Origin: CAWIXB01 sp963839955
GTDB lineage: Bacteria > Actinomycetota > Actinomycetes > JACCUZ01
Assembly: GCA_963839955.1 (NCBI GenBank)
Contig: CAWIXB010000001.1
Location: forward strand, 1,116,001 to 1,180,000
DNA length: 64,000 nt
Direction of reading: 5' to 3'
The notes under the pieces were generated by a model that saw nothing but the letters and a program-made list of their open reading frames with translations, was not told the DNA's origin and ran no database searches. Position 1 is the stretch's first letter, and each line of letters begins with the position of its first letter. Positions 50,976 through 59,272 of the stretch are shown piece after piece. A program made the position numbers and the translations under genes.

Positions 50976-52013
50976 GTGGACATCGACATGGCGGCCCTGC
51001 GCTCCCTCGAGCGCGAGAAGGAAGTCTCCTTCCCGCTCCTGGTCGAGGCCATCGAGGCCGCGCTACTCATCGCCTACCAGCGCACGGAGGGGCACCAGCC
51101 GACCGCGCGGGTCGAGCTCAACCGCAAGAGCGGACACGTGACCGTGTGGGCCGCGGAGACCGATGACGAGGGTGTCGTCCTGCGCGAGTACGACGACACG
51201 CCGACCGGTTTCGGTCGCATCGCCACGGCCACCGCGAAGCAGGTCATCCTGCAGCGGTTGCGCGACGCCGAGGACGAGCAGATGTTCGGCGAGTTCTCCG
51301 GCAAGGAGGGCGACATCGTCTCCGGCGTCATCCAGCAGGGCAAGGACCCGCGCAACGTCTTCGTCGACCTGGGGCGCATCGAGGCGGTGCTGCCCCCGCC
51401 GGAGCAGGTGCCCGGCGAGAAGTACGAGCACGGCAGCCGGCTGCGGTGCTACGTCGTGCAGGTGCGCAAGGGCATGCGCGGGCCGTCGATCATCCTGTCC
51501 CGCACCCACCCCAACCTCGTGCGCAAGCTGTTCGCCCTCGAGGTGCCCGAGATCGCCGACCGCACCGTCGAGATCGCGGCCGTCGCCCGCGAGGCCGGTC
51601 ACCGCACCAAGATCGCGGTGAAGTCCAACCGGCCGGGCGTCAACGCCAAGGGCGCGTGCATCGGCCCGATGGGCGCCCGGGCGCGGGCCGTGATGGCCGA
51701 GCTGCACGGCGAGAAGATCGACATCGTCGACTGGTCGGACGACCCGGCGACGTTCCTCGCCCAGGCACTCCAGCCGGCGAGGGTCTCCCACGTCGAGATC
51801 GTCGACGAGGCGGCCAGGTCGGCACGCATCACCGTGCCCGACTACCAGCTCTCGCTGGCCATCGGCCGCGAAGGACAGAACGCCCGCCTCGCCGCCCGGC
51901 TGACCGGCTGGCGCATCGACATCCGCCCCGACGTCGACCCGTCGGCAGCCGACGCCGACGCGGCCGCCGTCCGGGCCGCGCCGACCGACTCACCCTCGGG
52001 CACCCCGGCGTAG
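50976..52013 (+). CDS. nusA: Transcription termination/antitermination factor NusA
   Basis: NusA binds RNA polymerase and nascent RNA to control pausing and termination. The 345-residue protein has the N-terminal polymerase-binding domain (MAALRSLEREKEVSF), an S1 domain (about residues 108-180, GDIVSGVIQQGKDPRNVFV) and two KH domains (GACIGPMGARARAVMAEL, LSLAIGREGQNARLAARL). It is the short actinobacterial form without the acidic C-terminal repeats. The GTG start lies three bases after the rimP stop. Confidence 0.96.
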   Translation: MDIDMAALRSLEREKEVSFPLLVEAIEAALLIAYQRTEGHQPTARVELNRKSGHVTVWAAETDDEGVVLREYDDTPTGFGRIATATAKQVILQRLRDAEDEQMFGEFSGKEGDIVSGVIQQGKDPRNVFVDLGRIEAVLPPPEQVPGEKYEHGSRLRCYVVQVRKGMRGPSIILSRTHPNLVRKLFALEVPEIADRTVEIAAVAREAGHRTKIAVKSNRPGVNAKGACIGPMGARARAVMAELHGEKIDIVDWSDDPATFLAQALQPARVSHVEIVDEAARSARITVPDYQLSLAIGREGQNARLAARLTGWRIDIRPDVDPSAADADAAAVRAAPTDSPSGTPA

Positions 52014-52015
52014 CC

Positions 52016-52267
52016 GTGCCCCTGCGCACCTGCGTGGGCTGCCGATCCGTCGCGCCCGCCGAGGCGCTGCTGCGGGTGGTCGCCCATGACGGTGCGGTCG
52101 TGCCTGACCCGCGCCGGCTCCTGCCCGGCCGCGGGGCGCACGTACACCCTGACCAGGCGTGCCTCGACCTCGCCGAGCGCCGTCGCGCGTTCGCCAGGGC
52201 GCTGCGCATCTCGTCGCCCGACCTCTCGGCGGTGCGGGCCGCGCTGGAGGAGGTCGACCCGCCGTAA
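52016..52267 (+). CDS. ylxR: YlxR family RNA-binding protein
   Basis: The 83-residue basic protein has the YlxR landmarks PLRTCVGCRSVAP, VVPDPRRLLPGRGAHVHPD and CLDLAERRRAFARAL. In other bacteria YlxR is a nucleoid- or RNA-associated protein in the nusA-infB operon, and its role is not fully known. The GTG start is two bases after the nusA stop. A 263-base gap with a possible internal promoter separates it from infB. Confidence 0.93.
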   Translation: MPLRTCVGCRSVAPAEALLRVVAHDGAVVPDPRRLLPGRGAHVHPDQACLDLAERRRAFARALRISSPDLSAVRAALEEVDPP

Positions 52268-52313
52268 ACGGTCACCGAGAGCCGCCGGGAAGCGCGATCA
52301 GGCGCAGAGGCGT

Positions 52314-52319
52314 TAGACT
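52314..52319 (+). promoter_or_regulatory. Candidate -10 element of an internal infB promoter
   Basis: TAGACT sits in GTTAGACTCC, a good actinobacterial -10 shape, inside the 263-base ylxR-infB gap. No clear -35 is seen 16-18 bases upstream. Confidence 0.35.
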
Positions 52320-52433
52320 CCGTGGCGACCGCTGCACCTTTCGCGCTCACGCGCGCCTGTGGTGTGCGGTCAGGCACCCGGCCGAGCCGGTGTGCGAGAA
52401 CACCAGTCGAGTCCGAGAAAGCGGGTCGAAGTG

Positions 52434-52470
52434 CGATGAGTGCCCGATGAGACCGCACCGATGAGTGCCC
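52434..52470. repeat. Two 12-bp direct repeats in the infB leader
   Basis: CGATGAGTGCCC occurs at 52434-52445 and 52459-52470 in the ylxR-infB gap, 60 to 100 bases before the infB GTG. No longer structure is evident; it may be chance or part of leader regulation. Confidence 0.45.
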
Positions 52471-52530
52471 CCGTGCATTAACGACGGCTCGAGCCGGTAA
52501 GACCCCGGCCCGGGCCGAGACAGGAGAGTC

Positions 52531-55338
52531 GTGGCAAAGGTCCGGGTCTACGAGCTCGCAAAGGAGCTCGGGGTAGAGAGCAAGGTCGTCATGACCAAGC
52601 TCAATGAACTGGGCGAGTTCGTCAGGTCGGCATCGTCGACCGTCGAGCCGCCCGTCGTACGCAAGCTGAGGGAGGCCCTCCCCGCCGCCGGTGACGGTGC
52701 CGCGGCCAAGGCCCCCGCCAAGAAGTCCGCCGCCAAGAAGGCGGCAGCCAAGCCCGCCGCCGCCGCGCCCGCCCCGGCGCCCGCGCCGGCGCCCCCGCCC
52801 GTCGCCGAGCCGATTGCCGACGCGCCCGCGGCGACGCAGCCCCCGGCTCCCACCCCGGCCCCCGCGGCACCGGCCGCGCCGGCCGAGCCCGCCGCACCGG
52901 CCACGCCGGCCGAGCCGGCTCGCCCCGCGGCACAGGCCCCCTCACCCGAGGCCCCCGAGCGCCCCGCGGCCGCGCCCGGTCCCCGACCCGGCGCGCGCCC
53001 CGGCGGCCCGCGGCCGGGCAACAACCCGTTCAGCTCGGGCAGCAGCTCGGGCATGGGCCGTCCGACCGCACCGCGGCCGGGCAACAACCCGTACTCCACC
53101 GGCGGCACCTCCGGCATGCCACGACCGGGCGGCTCCCGCCCGGGCGGTCCCAGCGCCGGCGGCCCGCCGCGTCCCGGCGGCGCCCGGCCGAATCCCGGCA
53201 TGATGCCCCAGCGCCCGGCGCCCGGCGTCGGTGACGGCGGGTCCGGCCCCGGTGGCCGCGGCGCTCCGGCCGGTCGCGGCGGTGGCCGACCCGGTCCCGG
53301 CGGACGTGGTGGCGGTCCCGGTGGGGGTGGCGGCGGCGGGTTCGCCGGCGCTCCCGGCGGCGGTCGTCCCGGCGGCGGCGGTTTCGGCGGTCGCGGCGGC
53401 GGTCCGCGTCGCGGTGGTACGGCGGGCGCCTTCGGGCGTCCCGGCGGCCCGCCCCGTCGTGGGCGGAAGTCGAAGAAGCAGCGGCGCCAGGAGTTCGACA
53501 ACATGGCGGCGCCGTCGATCGGCGGCGTGCAGGTTCCGCGCGGGGACGGTTCCACGGTCGTCCGGCTCGCGCGCGGCTCCTCGCTGACCGACTTCGCGGA
53601 CAAGATCGACGCCAACGCGGCCTCGCTGGTCACGGTGCTGTTCCACCTCGGTGAGATGGCCACCGCCACCCAGTCGCTCGACGAGGAGACGTTCGGCCTG
53701 CTCGGTGCCGAGCTCGGCTACGACGTGCAGATCGTCAGCCCCGAGGACGAGGACCGCGAGATCCTGGAGTCGTTCGACATCGACTTCGACCTCGACGACG
53801 CCGGCGACGACGCCCTCGTCGCCCGTCCGCCGGTTGTGACGGTCATGGGTCACGTCGACCACGGAAAGACCCGCCTGCTCGATGCCATCCGCAAGACCGA
53901 CGTGATCTCCGGCGAGGCCGGTGGCATCACGCAGGCCATCGGCGCCTATCAGGTCCACACCCTGCACGAGGGTGCGGAGCGCGCGATCACCTTCATCGAC
54001 ACCCCGGGTCACGAGGCGTTCACCGCCATGCGTGCCCGTGGCGCCAAGGTGACCGACATCGCCGTGCTCGTGGTGGCCGCCGACGACGGCGTCATGCCCC
54101 AGACGATCGAGGCGCTCAACCACGCGCAGGCGGCCGACGTGCCGATCGTGGTGGCCGTCAACAAGATCGACGTCGAGGGTGCGAACCCGGCAAAGATCCG
54201 CCAGCAGCTCACCGAGTACAACCTGGTGGCCGAGGAGTACGGCGGCGAGACCATCTTCGTCGACGTCTCCGCGCGGCAGAGCAAGAACATCGAGGCCCTG
54301 CTCGAGTCGATCCTGCTGACGGCTGACGCGGCACTCGACCTGCGGGCGATCAAGGACGCCTCCGCGCGTGGTGTGGCCATCGAGGCCCACCTCGACCGTG
54401 GTCGCGGTCCGGTCGCCACCGTCCTGGTTCAGCGCGGCACGCTGAACGTCGGTGACTCGATCGTCGCCGGCGACGCCTACGGCCGCGTTCGCGCACTCCT
54501 CGACGAGCACGGCGAGACGGTTGGCTCGGCCGGGCCGTCCCGGCCGGTGCAGGTGCTCGGCTTCACCTCCGTCCCCGACGCCGGTGACAAGTTCCTCGTC
54601 GCAGCAGAGGACCGCATCGCGCGCCAGATCGCCGAGAAGCGCCAGGCGATGGAGCGCAACGCGGCGCTGGCGAAGGCCCGCAAGCGGGTCTCGCTCGAGG
54701 ACTGGCTGGAGAAGAGCAAGGTCGACACGCTCAACCTGATCCTCAAGGGCGACGGGTCCGGCTCGGTCGAGGCGCTGGAGGACGCCCTGCTCGCCATCGA
54801 TGTCGGCGAGGAGGTCGACCTGCGCATCATCGACCGCGGCGTCGGCGCCATCACGCAGAACGACGTCAACCTGGCGGTCGCCTCCGAGGCGGTCATCATC
54901 GGGTTCAACGTCCGTCCGGCCGAGCGCGTCACCGAGCTGATCGACCGCGAGGGCGTCGACGTGCGCTACTACTCGGTCATCTACCAGGCGATCGACGAGG
55001 TCGAGGCCGCGCTCAAGGGCATGCTCAAGCCCGAGTACGAGGAGGCCCAGCTCGGCACGGCAGAGGTCCGCGAAGTCTTCCGCTCGTCCAAGTTCGGCAA
55101 CATCGCCGGGTGCCTCGTGCGCACCGGCGAGATCCGGCGCAACTCCAAGGCCCGCTTGGTCCGCGACGGCGCGGTGGTGGCCGAGAGCCTGGCCATCGAG
55201 TCGCTGCGCCGCTTCAAGGACGATGCGACCGAGGTGCGTGAGGGCTTCGAGTGCGGAATCGGCCTGGGGTCGTTCAACGACATCAAGGTCGACGACGTCA
55301 TCGAGACCTTCGAGCTCCGCGAGAAGGCCCGCACCTAG
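52531..55338 (+). CDS. infB: Translation initiation factor IF-2
   Basis: IF-2 is the GTPase that brings initiator tRNA to the 30S subunit. The 935-residue protein has an N-terminal IF2_N module (KVRVYELAKELGVESKVVMTKL). Next is a long Ala/Pro/Lys- then Gly/Arg/Pro-rich linker (about residues 55-320, with RPGNNPF/RPGNNPY repeats), a second IF2_N-type region, and the G domain with G1 GHVDHGKT near residue 440, DTPGHEAF and NKID. C-terminal domains II-IV follow. The glycine-rich linker is usual for actinobacteria. The GTG start follows CAGGAGAG. Confidence 0.97.
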   Translation: MAKVRVYELAKELGVESKVVMTKLNELGEFVRSASSTVEPPVVRKLREALPAAGDGAAAKAPAKKSAAKKAAAKPAAAAPAPAPAPAPPPVAEPIADAPAATQPPAPTPAPAAPAAPAEPAAPATPAEPARPAAQAPSPEAPERPAAAPGPRPGARPGGPRPGNNPFSSGSSSGMGRPTAPRPGNNPYSTGGTSGMPRPGGSRPGGPSAGGPPRPGGARPNPGMMPQRPAPGVGDGGSGPGGRGAPAGRGGGRPGPGGRGGGPGGGGGGGFAGAPGGGRPGGGGFGGRGGGPRRGGTAGAFGRPGGPPRRGRKSKKQRRQEFDNMAAPSIGGVQVPRGDGSTVVRLARGSSLTDFADKIDANAASLVTVLFHLGEMATATQSLDEETFGLLGAELGYDVQIVSPEDEDREILESFDIDFDLDDAGDDALVARPPVVTVMGHVDHGKTRLLDAIRKTDVISGEAGGITQAIGAYQVHTLHEGAERAITFIDTPGHEAFTAMRARGAKVTDIAVLVVAADDGVMPQTIEALNHAQAADVPIVVAVNKIDVEGANPAKIRQQLTEYNLVAEEYGGETIFVDVSARQSKNIEALLESILLTADAALDLRAIKDASARGVAIEAHLDRGRGPVATVLVQRGTLNVGDSIVAGDAYGRVRALLDEHGETVGSAGPSRPVQVLGFTSVPDAGDKFLVAAEDRIARQIAEKRQAMERNAALAKARKRVSLEDWLEKSKVDTLNLILKGDGSGSVEALEDALLAIDVGEEVDLRIIDRGVGAITQNDVNLAVASEAVIIGFNVRPAERVTELIDREGVDVRYYSVIYQAIDEVEAALKGMLKPEYEEAQLGTAEVREVFRSSKFGNIAGCLVRTGEIRRNSKARLVRDGAVVAESLAIESLRRFKDDATEVREGFECGIGLGSFNDIKVDDVIETFELREKART

Positions 55339-55369
55339 CACCGTCCAGGGGTGGGGGAGGGTGGACCCT

Positions 55370-55666
55370 GTGTACGTGGGTGCGCTGACCCTGGACCTGC
55401 TCCTCGGCGACGTCCGGTCGCTGAAGCAGAAGCGCGCTCTGGTGCGTCCGATCGTCGCCGGACTGCGACGGGAGTACGACGTGAGCGCGGCGGAGGCGGG
55501 TCATCTCGACCTCCACCGGCGGGCTCTCGTGGGAGTGGCGGTGGTGGCCGTCGACCGGGCCCACTGCGTCGAGGTCCTCGACGCGTGCGAACGGCGCGTG
55601 GCGGGGCACCCTGAGGTGGAGCTGCTGTCCGCGCGACAGCAGTTTCTGAGCAGCAACGACGACTGA
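55370..55666 (+). CDS. DUF503 family small protein
   Basis: The 98-residue protein (YVGALTLDLLLGDVRSLKQKR, VRPIVAGLRREYDVSAAEAG) belongs to the DUF503 family found between infB and rbfA in many Gram-positive bacteria. Its function is unknown; a ferredoxin-like fold and a link to ribosome assembly are inferences. I chose the GTG at 55370 because GGGGGAGG ends nine bases before it. A GTG at 55361 touches the ribosome binding site and is unlikely. Confidence 0.92.
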   Translation: MYVGALTLDLLLGDVRSLKQKRALVRPIVAGLRREYDVSAAEAGHLDLHRRALVGVAVVAVDRAHCVEVLDACERRVAGHPEVELLSARQQFLSSNDD

Positions 55667-55679
55667 GAGGACGAGAGCC

Positions 55680-56150
55680 GTGGCGAACGAAGCGCGTGCC
55701 CGCAAGCTGGCTGACCGCATCAAGGTCGTCGTCGCCGAGACGCTGGAAGCGCGGGTCAAGGACCCGCGGCTGGGTTTCGTCACCGTGACCGACACTCGCG
55801 TGACCGGCGACCTCCAGCACGCCACCGTCTACTACACGTTCTACGGCGAGGAGTCCCAGAAGGTCGAGACCGTCGCTGCCCTGGAGAGCGCTAAGGGGGT
55901 GCTGCGCGCCGAGGTGGGTCGCCAGACCGGGGTCCGGCGTACGCCCTCGCTCGAGTTCGTCGCCGACGAGGTGCCCGAGACCGCGCACCACATCGAGGAG
56001 CTGCTGGCCCGGGCGTCGGCCGCCGACGCCGAGGTGCACCGCAACGCAGCGCGTGCGAGCTACGCCGGCGAGCCCGATCCCTATCGCGCCCCGCGCGATG
56101 AGGACGACACCGCAGTGGACGACAGCGTGGAGGACGAGGCGTCGCGATGA
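55680..56150 (+). CDS. rbfA: Ribosome-binding factor A
   Basis: RbfA helps late maturation of the 30S subunit and cold adaptation. The 156-residue protein has a KH-like core: RARKLADRIKVVVAETLEAR, VKDPRLGFVTVTDTRVTGDL, ATVYYTFYG and RTPSLEFVADEVPET. An acidic tail follows (about residues 125-156), typical of actinobacteria. The GTG start follows GAGAGGACGAGAG. The last bases overlap the truB ATG (ATGA). Confidence 0.95.
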   Translation: MANEARARKLADRIKVVVAETLEARVKDPRLGFVTVTDTRVTGDLQHATVYYTFYGEESQKVETVAALESAKGVLRAEVGRQTGVRRTPSLEFVADEVPETAHHIEELLARASAADAEVHRNAARASYAGEPDPYRAPRDEDDTAVDDSVEDEASR

Positions 56151-57010
56151 ACGACGGCGTGGTCGTCGTCGACAAGCCGGCCGGCTGGACGTCGCACGAC
56201 GTCGTCGGCCGCACCCGCCGGCTGGCCGGCACCCGCAAGGTCGGCCACGCCGGCACCCTCGACCCGATGGCGACGGGTGTGCTGCTGCTCGGCGTGGGGC
56301 GCGCGACGCGACTGCTCGGTCACCTCGCGCTGACCGACAAGGCCTACGACGCGACGATCCGGCTCGGGGTGTCCACCGTCACCGACGACGCCGAGGGCGA
56401 GGTGGTGGGAACGACCGCGGCCGGCCAGGTCAGCGACGACCAGGTCGCCGGCGCCGTCGCCGCGCTGACCGGCGAGATCGAGCAGGTCCCGTCGGCGGTC
56501 AGTGCCGTCAAGGTCGACGGCCAGCGGGCCTACAAGCGCGTGCGGGCCGGCGAGCAGGTGCGGCTCGACTCGCGCCGGGTCACGGTGTCGGCGTTCGACG
56601 TGCTGGCCACCCGGCGCTCTGAGGGGACTGTCGACGTCGACGTGTCGGTGGTCTGCTCCAGCGGGACCTACGTGCGTGCCCTGGCCCGCGACGTCGGTGA
56701 GGCGCTCGGCGTCGGCGGGCATCTGACCGCCCTGCGGCGCACCCGCGTCGGCCCGTACGACCTCGCCGAGGCACACACCCTCGACGACCTGGAGAAGTCG
56801 TTCGACGCCGTGCCGCTCGCCGACGCCGCACGCCGCGCCTTCACCGCCCGCGACGTCGACGCCGACGAGGCACGCGTGGTCGCCCATGGTGGCTGGCTCG
56901 AGGCGAACGGCGACGACGCCCCGGTCGCCGTGTTCGGTCCTGACGGCACGTTCCTCGCGCTGGTGCAGGACCGCGACGGACGTGCCAAGCCGCTGGCCGT
57001 CTTCGTCTGA
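56147..57010 (+). CDS. truB: tRNA pseudouridine-55 synthase
   Basis: TruB makes pseudouridine 55 in the T loop of tRNAs. The 287-residue protein has VVVDKPAGWTSHDVVGR, the catalytic Asp39 in HAGTLDPMATG, TDKAYDATIRLG and a CSSGTYVRALARDVGEAL motif. A C-terminal RNA-binding domain of the actinobacterial kind (PVAVFGPDGTFLALVQDRDG) follows. The ATG overlaps the rbfA stop. The next gene, kynureninase, is not part of the usual operon. Confidence 0.96.
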   Translation: MNDGVVVVDKPAGWTSHDVVGRTRRLAGTRKVGHAGTLDPMATGVLLLGVGRATRLLGHLALTDKAYDATIRLGVSTVTDDAEGEVVGTTAAGQVSDDQVAGAVAALTGEIEQVPSAVSAVKVDGQRAYKRVRAGEQVRLDSRRVTVSAFDVLATRRSEGTVDVDVSVVCSSGTYVRALARDVGEALGVGGHLTALRRTRVGPYDLAEAHTLDDLEKSFDAVPLADAARRAFTARDVDADEARVVAHGGWLEANGDDAPVAVFGPDGTFLALVQDRDGRAKPLAVFV

Positions 57011-57034
57011 GCGCCGACCCGTAGTGTCGCGTCC

Positions 57035-58273
57035 GTGCACCTGACCGACGCGCGCGCCCGCGCCGCGGAACTCGACGACGCCGATCCACTCGGCCACGTC
57101 CGTGACCGCTTCGTGCTGCCGGACGGGCTGGTCTACCTCGACGGCAACTCGCTCGGTGCGATGGTTGCCGTCGCGCCCGCGGTCGTCGCCGACGTCGTCG
57201 AACGCCAGTGGGGCCGCGACCTCATCAACTCCTGGAACGAGAACGACTGGTGGGACGCGCCCCGCCGGATCGGTGCCCGTGTCGCCGCGCTGGTCGGCGC
57301 CCACGACGACGAGGTGGTCGTCGCCGACTCGACGTCGGTCAACCTGTTCAAGGTGCTCGTCGCGGCCGCGCGGCTGCGAGCGGACCGCCGGGTGCTGGTC
57401 ATCGAGCCGGGCAGCTTCCCGGCCGACCTCTACGTCGCCGACTCGGTGGCCGAGCTGCTCGGTCTCGCGGTACGCCGTGTCGACCCGCGCGAGGTCGGCT
57501 CGGTGCTCGGCGAGGACGTCGCGGTGGTGAGCTTCTCGCACGTCGACTACCGCACCGGCCGCGTCTTCGACCTGGCCGGGACGACCCGGGCCGTCCACGA
57601 CGCCGGCGCGCTGATGGTGTGGGACCTCTCCCACTCGGCAGGAGCACTCGGTGTCGACCTCACCGGCGCCGACGCCGACTTCGCCGTGGGCTGCGGCTAC
57701 AAGTACCTGGGCGGCGGGCCCGGCGCACCGGCGTACGTCATGGCGGCGCGGCGCCACCACGACACGATGCGCAGCCCGCTCACCGGGTGGACCGGCCACG
57801 CGCGGCCGTTCGCGATGGAAGGCAGCTACGCGCCCGCCCCCGGCATCGACCAGATGCGCTGCGGCACCCCGCCGATGGTGTCGCTGCTCACGCTGGAGGC
57901 GGCGCTGACGGCGTTCGACGGGCTCGACCTCGACGCCGTTCGCGCGAAGAGCCTGTCGCTGACCGGGCTGTTCCTGAGCCTCGCCGAGGACGCGCTGGCG
58001 CCGTTGGGGTTCACGTCGGTGACGCCCGCGGCTGATGCCGATCGGGGGAGCCAGGTCTCCCTGCGCCACGAGCGGGCGTACGCCGTGGTGCAGGCGCTCA
58101 TCGCGCGCGGGGTGGTCGGCGACTTCCGCCGCCCCGACGTCGTGCGGCTGGGCTTCGCGCCCCTCTACCTGCGCCATGCCGACGTGGTGGCGGCGGTCGA
58201 GTCGATCGTCGCTGTCGTGGCGGCGGGGGAGCACCTCGACGAGCGGTACGCCGTGGAGAAGCCCGTCACCTGA
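57035..58273 (+). CDS. kynU: Kynureninase
   Basis: This PLP enzyme cleaves kynurenine to anthranilate and alanine in tryptophan breakdown. The 412-residue protein has VYLDGNSLGAM, NSWNENDWWDAPRRIG, ADSTSVNLFKVLVAAA, VWDLSHSAGALGVDL, the PLP lysine in GCGYKYLGGGPGAPA, and MRCGTPPMVSLLTLEAAL, all typical of KynU. The start is a GTG at 57035, 24 bases after truB. No tryptophan dioxygenase or formamidase gene is in the window. Its place between truB and ribF is unusual. Confidence 0.93.
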   Translation: MHLTDARARAAELDDADPLGHVRDRFVLPDGLVYLDGNSLGAMVAVAPAVVADVVERQWGRDLINSWNENDWWDAPRRIGARVAALVGAHDDEVVVADSTSVNLFKVLVAAARLRADRRVLVIEPGSFPADLYVADSVAELLGLAVRRVDPREVGSVLGEDVAVVSFSHVDYRTGRVFDLAGTTRAVHDAGALMVWDLSHSAGALGVDLTGADADFAVGCGYKYLGGGPGAPAYVMAARRHHDTMRSPLTGWTGHARPFAMEGSYAPAPGIDQMRCGTPPMVSLLTLEAALTAFDGLDLDAVRAKSLSLTGLFLSLAEDALAPLGFTSVTPAADADRGSQVSLRHERAYAVVQALIARGVVGDFRRPDVVRLGFAPLYLRHADVVAAVESIVAVVAAGEHLDERYAVEKPVT

Positions 58274-58330
58274 GGGCACCCCGCACGCCCTACGCTTGGC
58301 GCCGGTCATCAGGCGAGGGAGGGACCTCCG

Positions 58331-59266
58331 TTGCAGGTCTGGCGTGCGCTCGACGAGGTGGACCTCGGCAGCGGGACGGCAGGGCGCTCTGTGGTGACCG
58401 TCGGCACCTTCGACGGCGTCCACCGCGGCCACCGGCACGTGATCGACGGTGCCGTCCGCCGCGCCCGCGAGACCGGGGCGACCTCCGTCGTCCTGACGTT
58501 CCACCCGCACCCGATGTCCGTGGTGCGGCCCGACAAGGCGCCCATGAACGTGGCGACCCTCGGGCACCGGCTGGCGATGCTCGAAGAGGAGGGCGTCGAC
58601 GCCACCCTCGTACTGCCCTTCACGCGTGACCTCTCGCAGCAGTCGCCCGAGGACTTCGTCGCCGAGGTGCTCGTCGCAGCGCTGCACGCGGCCGAGGTGC
58701 ACGTGGGGGCGAACTTCCGCTTCGGCCACCGGGCCGCCGGCACGGTCGACACGTTGCGCGAGCTCGCCCCGGCGTACGGCTTCGAGGTGCGCGTCGTCGA
58801 CCTCGTCGGCGGAGAGCCCAGGTGGTCGTCGACCGCCGTCCGCGAGCAGCTCGCCGCGGGTGACGTGGCCGGCGCCGCCGAGGTGCTCGGGCGCCCGCAC
58901 CGGGTGGAGGGGCCGGTGGTCGAGGGCGACAAGCGCGGCCGCGACCTGGGCTATCCGACGGCCAACCTCGAGGTCGACGAGCATGCCGCGGTGCCCGCCG
59001 ACGGTGTCTACGCCGGCTGGCTTCGGCTCGCCACGGGCGAGCGGATGCCGGCGGCCATCTCCATCGGGACGAACCCCACCTTCGGCGGCACCACGCGCCG
59101 GGTCGAGGCCTACGTCCTCGACCGCGACGACCTGGAGCTCTACGGCGAGCACGTGGCCCTCGACTTCGCCGAGCGGCTGCGCGACACGCTCCGTTTCGAC
59201 GGCGTGGAGCCCCTGCTGGCCCAGATGGCCGACGACGTGCGCCGTACCCGCGAGCTGACCGCCTGA
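58331..59266 (+). CDS. ribF: Bifunctional riboflavin kinase / FAD synthetase
   Basis: RibF phosphorylates riboflavin to FMN and adenylates FMN to FAD. The 311-residue protein has the nucleotidyltransferase part with VGTFDGVHRGHRHVI and TFHPHPMSVV, GANFRFGHRAAGT and RWSSTAVREQL. The kinase part (about residues 190-305) has KRGRDLGYPTANL, GVYAGWLRL, SIGTNPTFGG and a long DLYG-like ELYGEHVALDF. The start is TTG, fixed by the conserved N-terminus VWRALDEV and preceded by GAGGGAGGG. Confidence 0.96.
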   Translation: MQVWRALDEVDLGSGTAGRSVVTVGTFDGVHRGHRHVIDGAVRRARETGATSVVLTFHPHPMSVVRPDKAPMNVATLGHRLAMLEEEGVDATLVLPFTRDLSQQSPEDFVAEVLVAALHAAEVHVGANFRFGHRAAGTVDTLRELAPAYGFEVRVVDLVGGEPRWSSTAVREQLAAGDVAGAAEVLGRPHRVEGPVVEGDKRGRDLGYPTANLEVDEHAAVPADGVYAGWLRLATGERMPAAISIGTNPTFGGTTRRVEAYVLDRDDLELYGEHVALDFAERLRDTLRFDGVEPLLAQMADDVRRTRELTA

Positions 59267-59272
59267 GCAGGC

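Noticed and set aside
52900..53470. Repetitive Gly/Pro/Arg-rich DNA in infB that could look like a repeat array
   Set aside because: It is the usual low-complexity linker of actinobacterial IF-2, in frame and coding. It is not a CRISPR array or a mobile element.
56081..59152. 1023-codon open frame on the minus strand across truB, kynU and ribF
   Set aside because: It is antisense to three clearly recognised genes. Its composition is the His/Arg/Asp/Val-rich pattern given by reading high-GC codons backwards, and it shows no domain motif.
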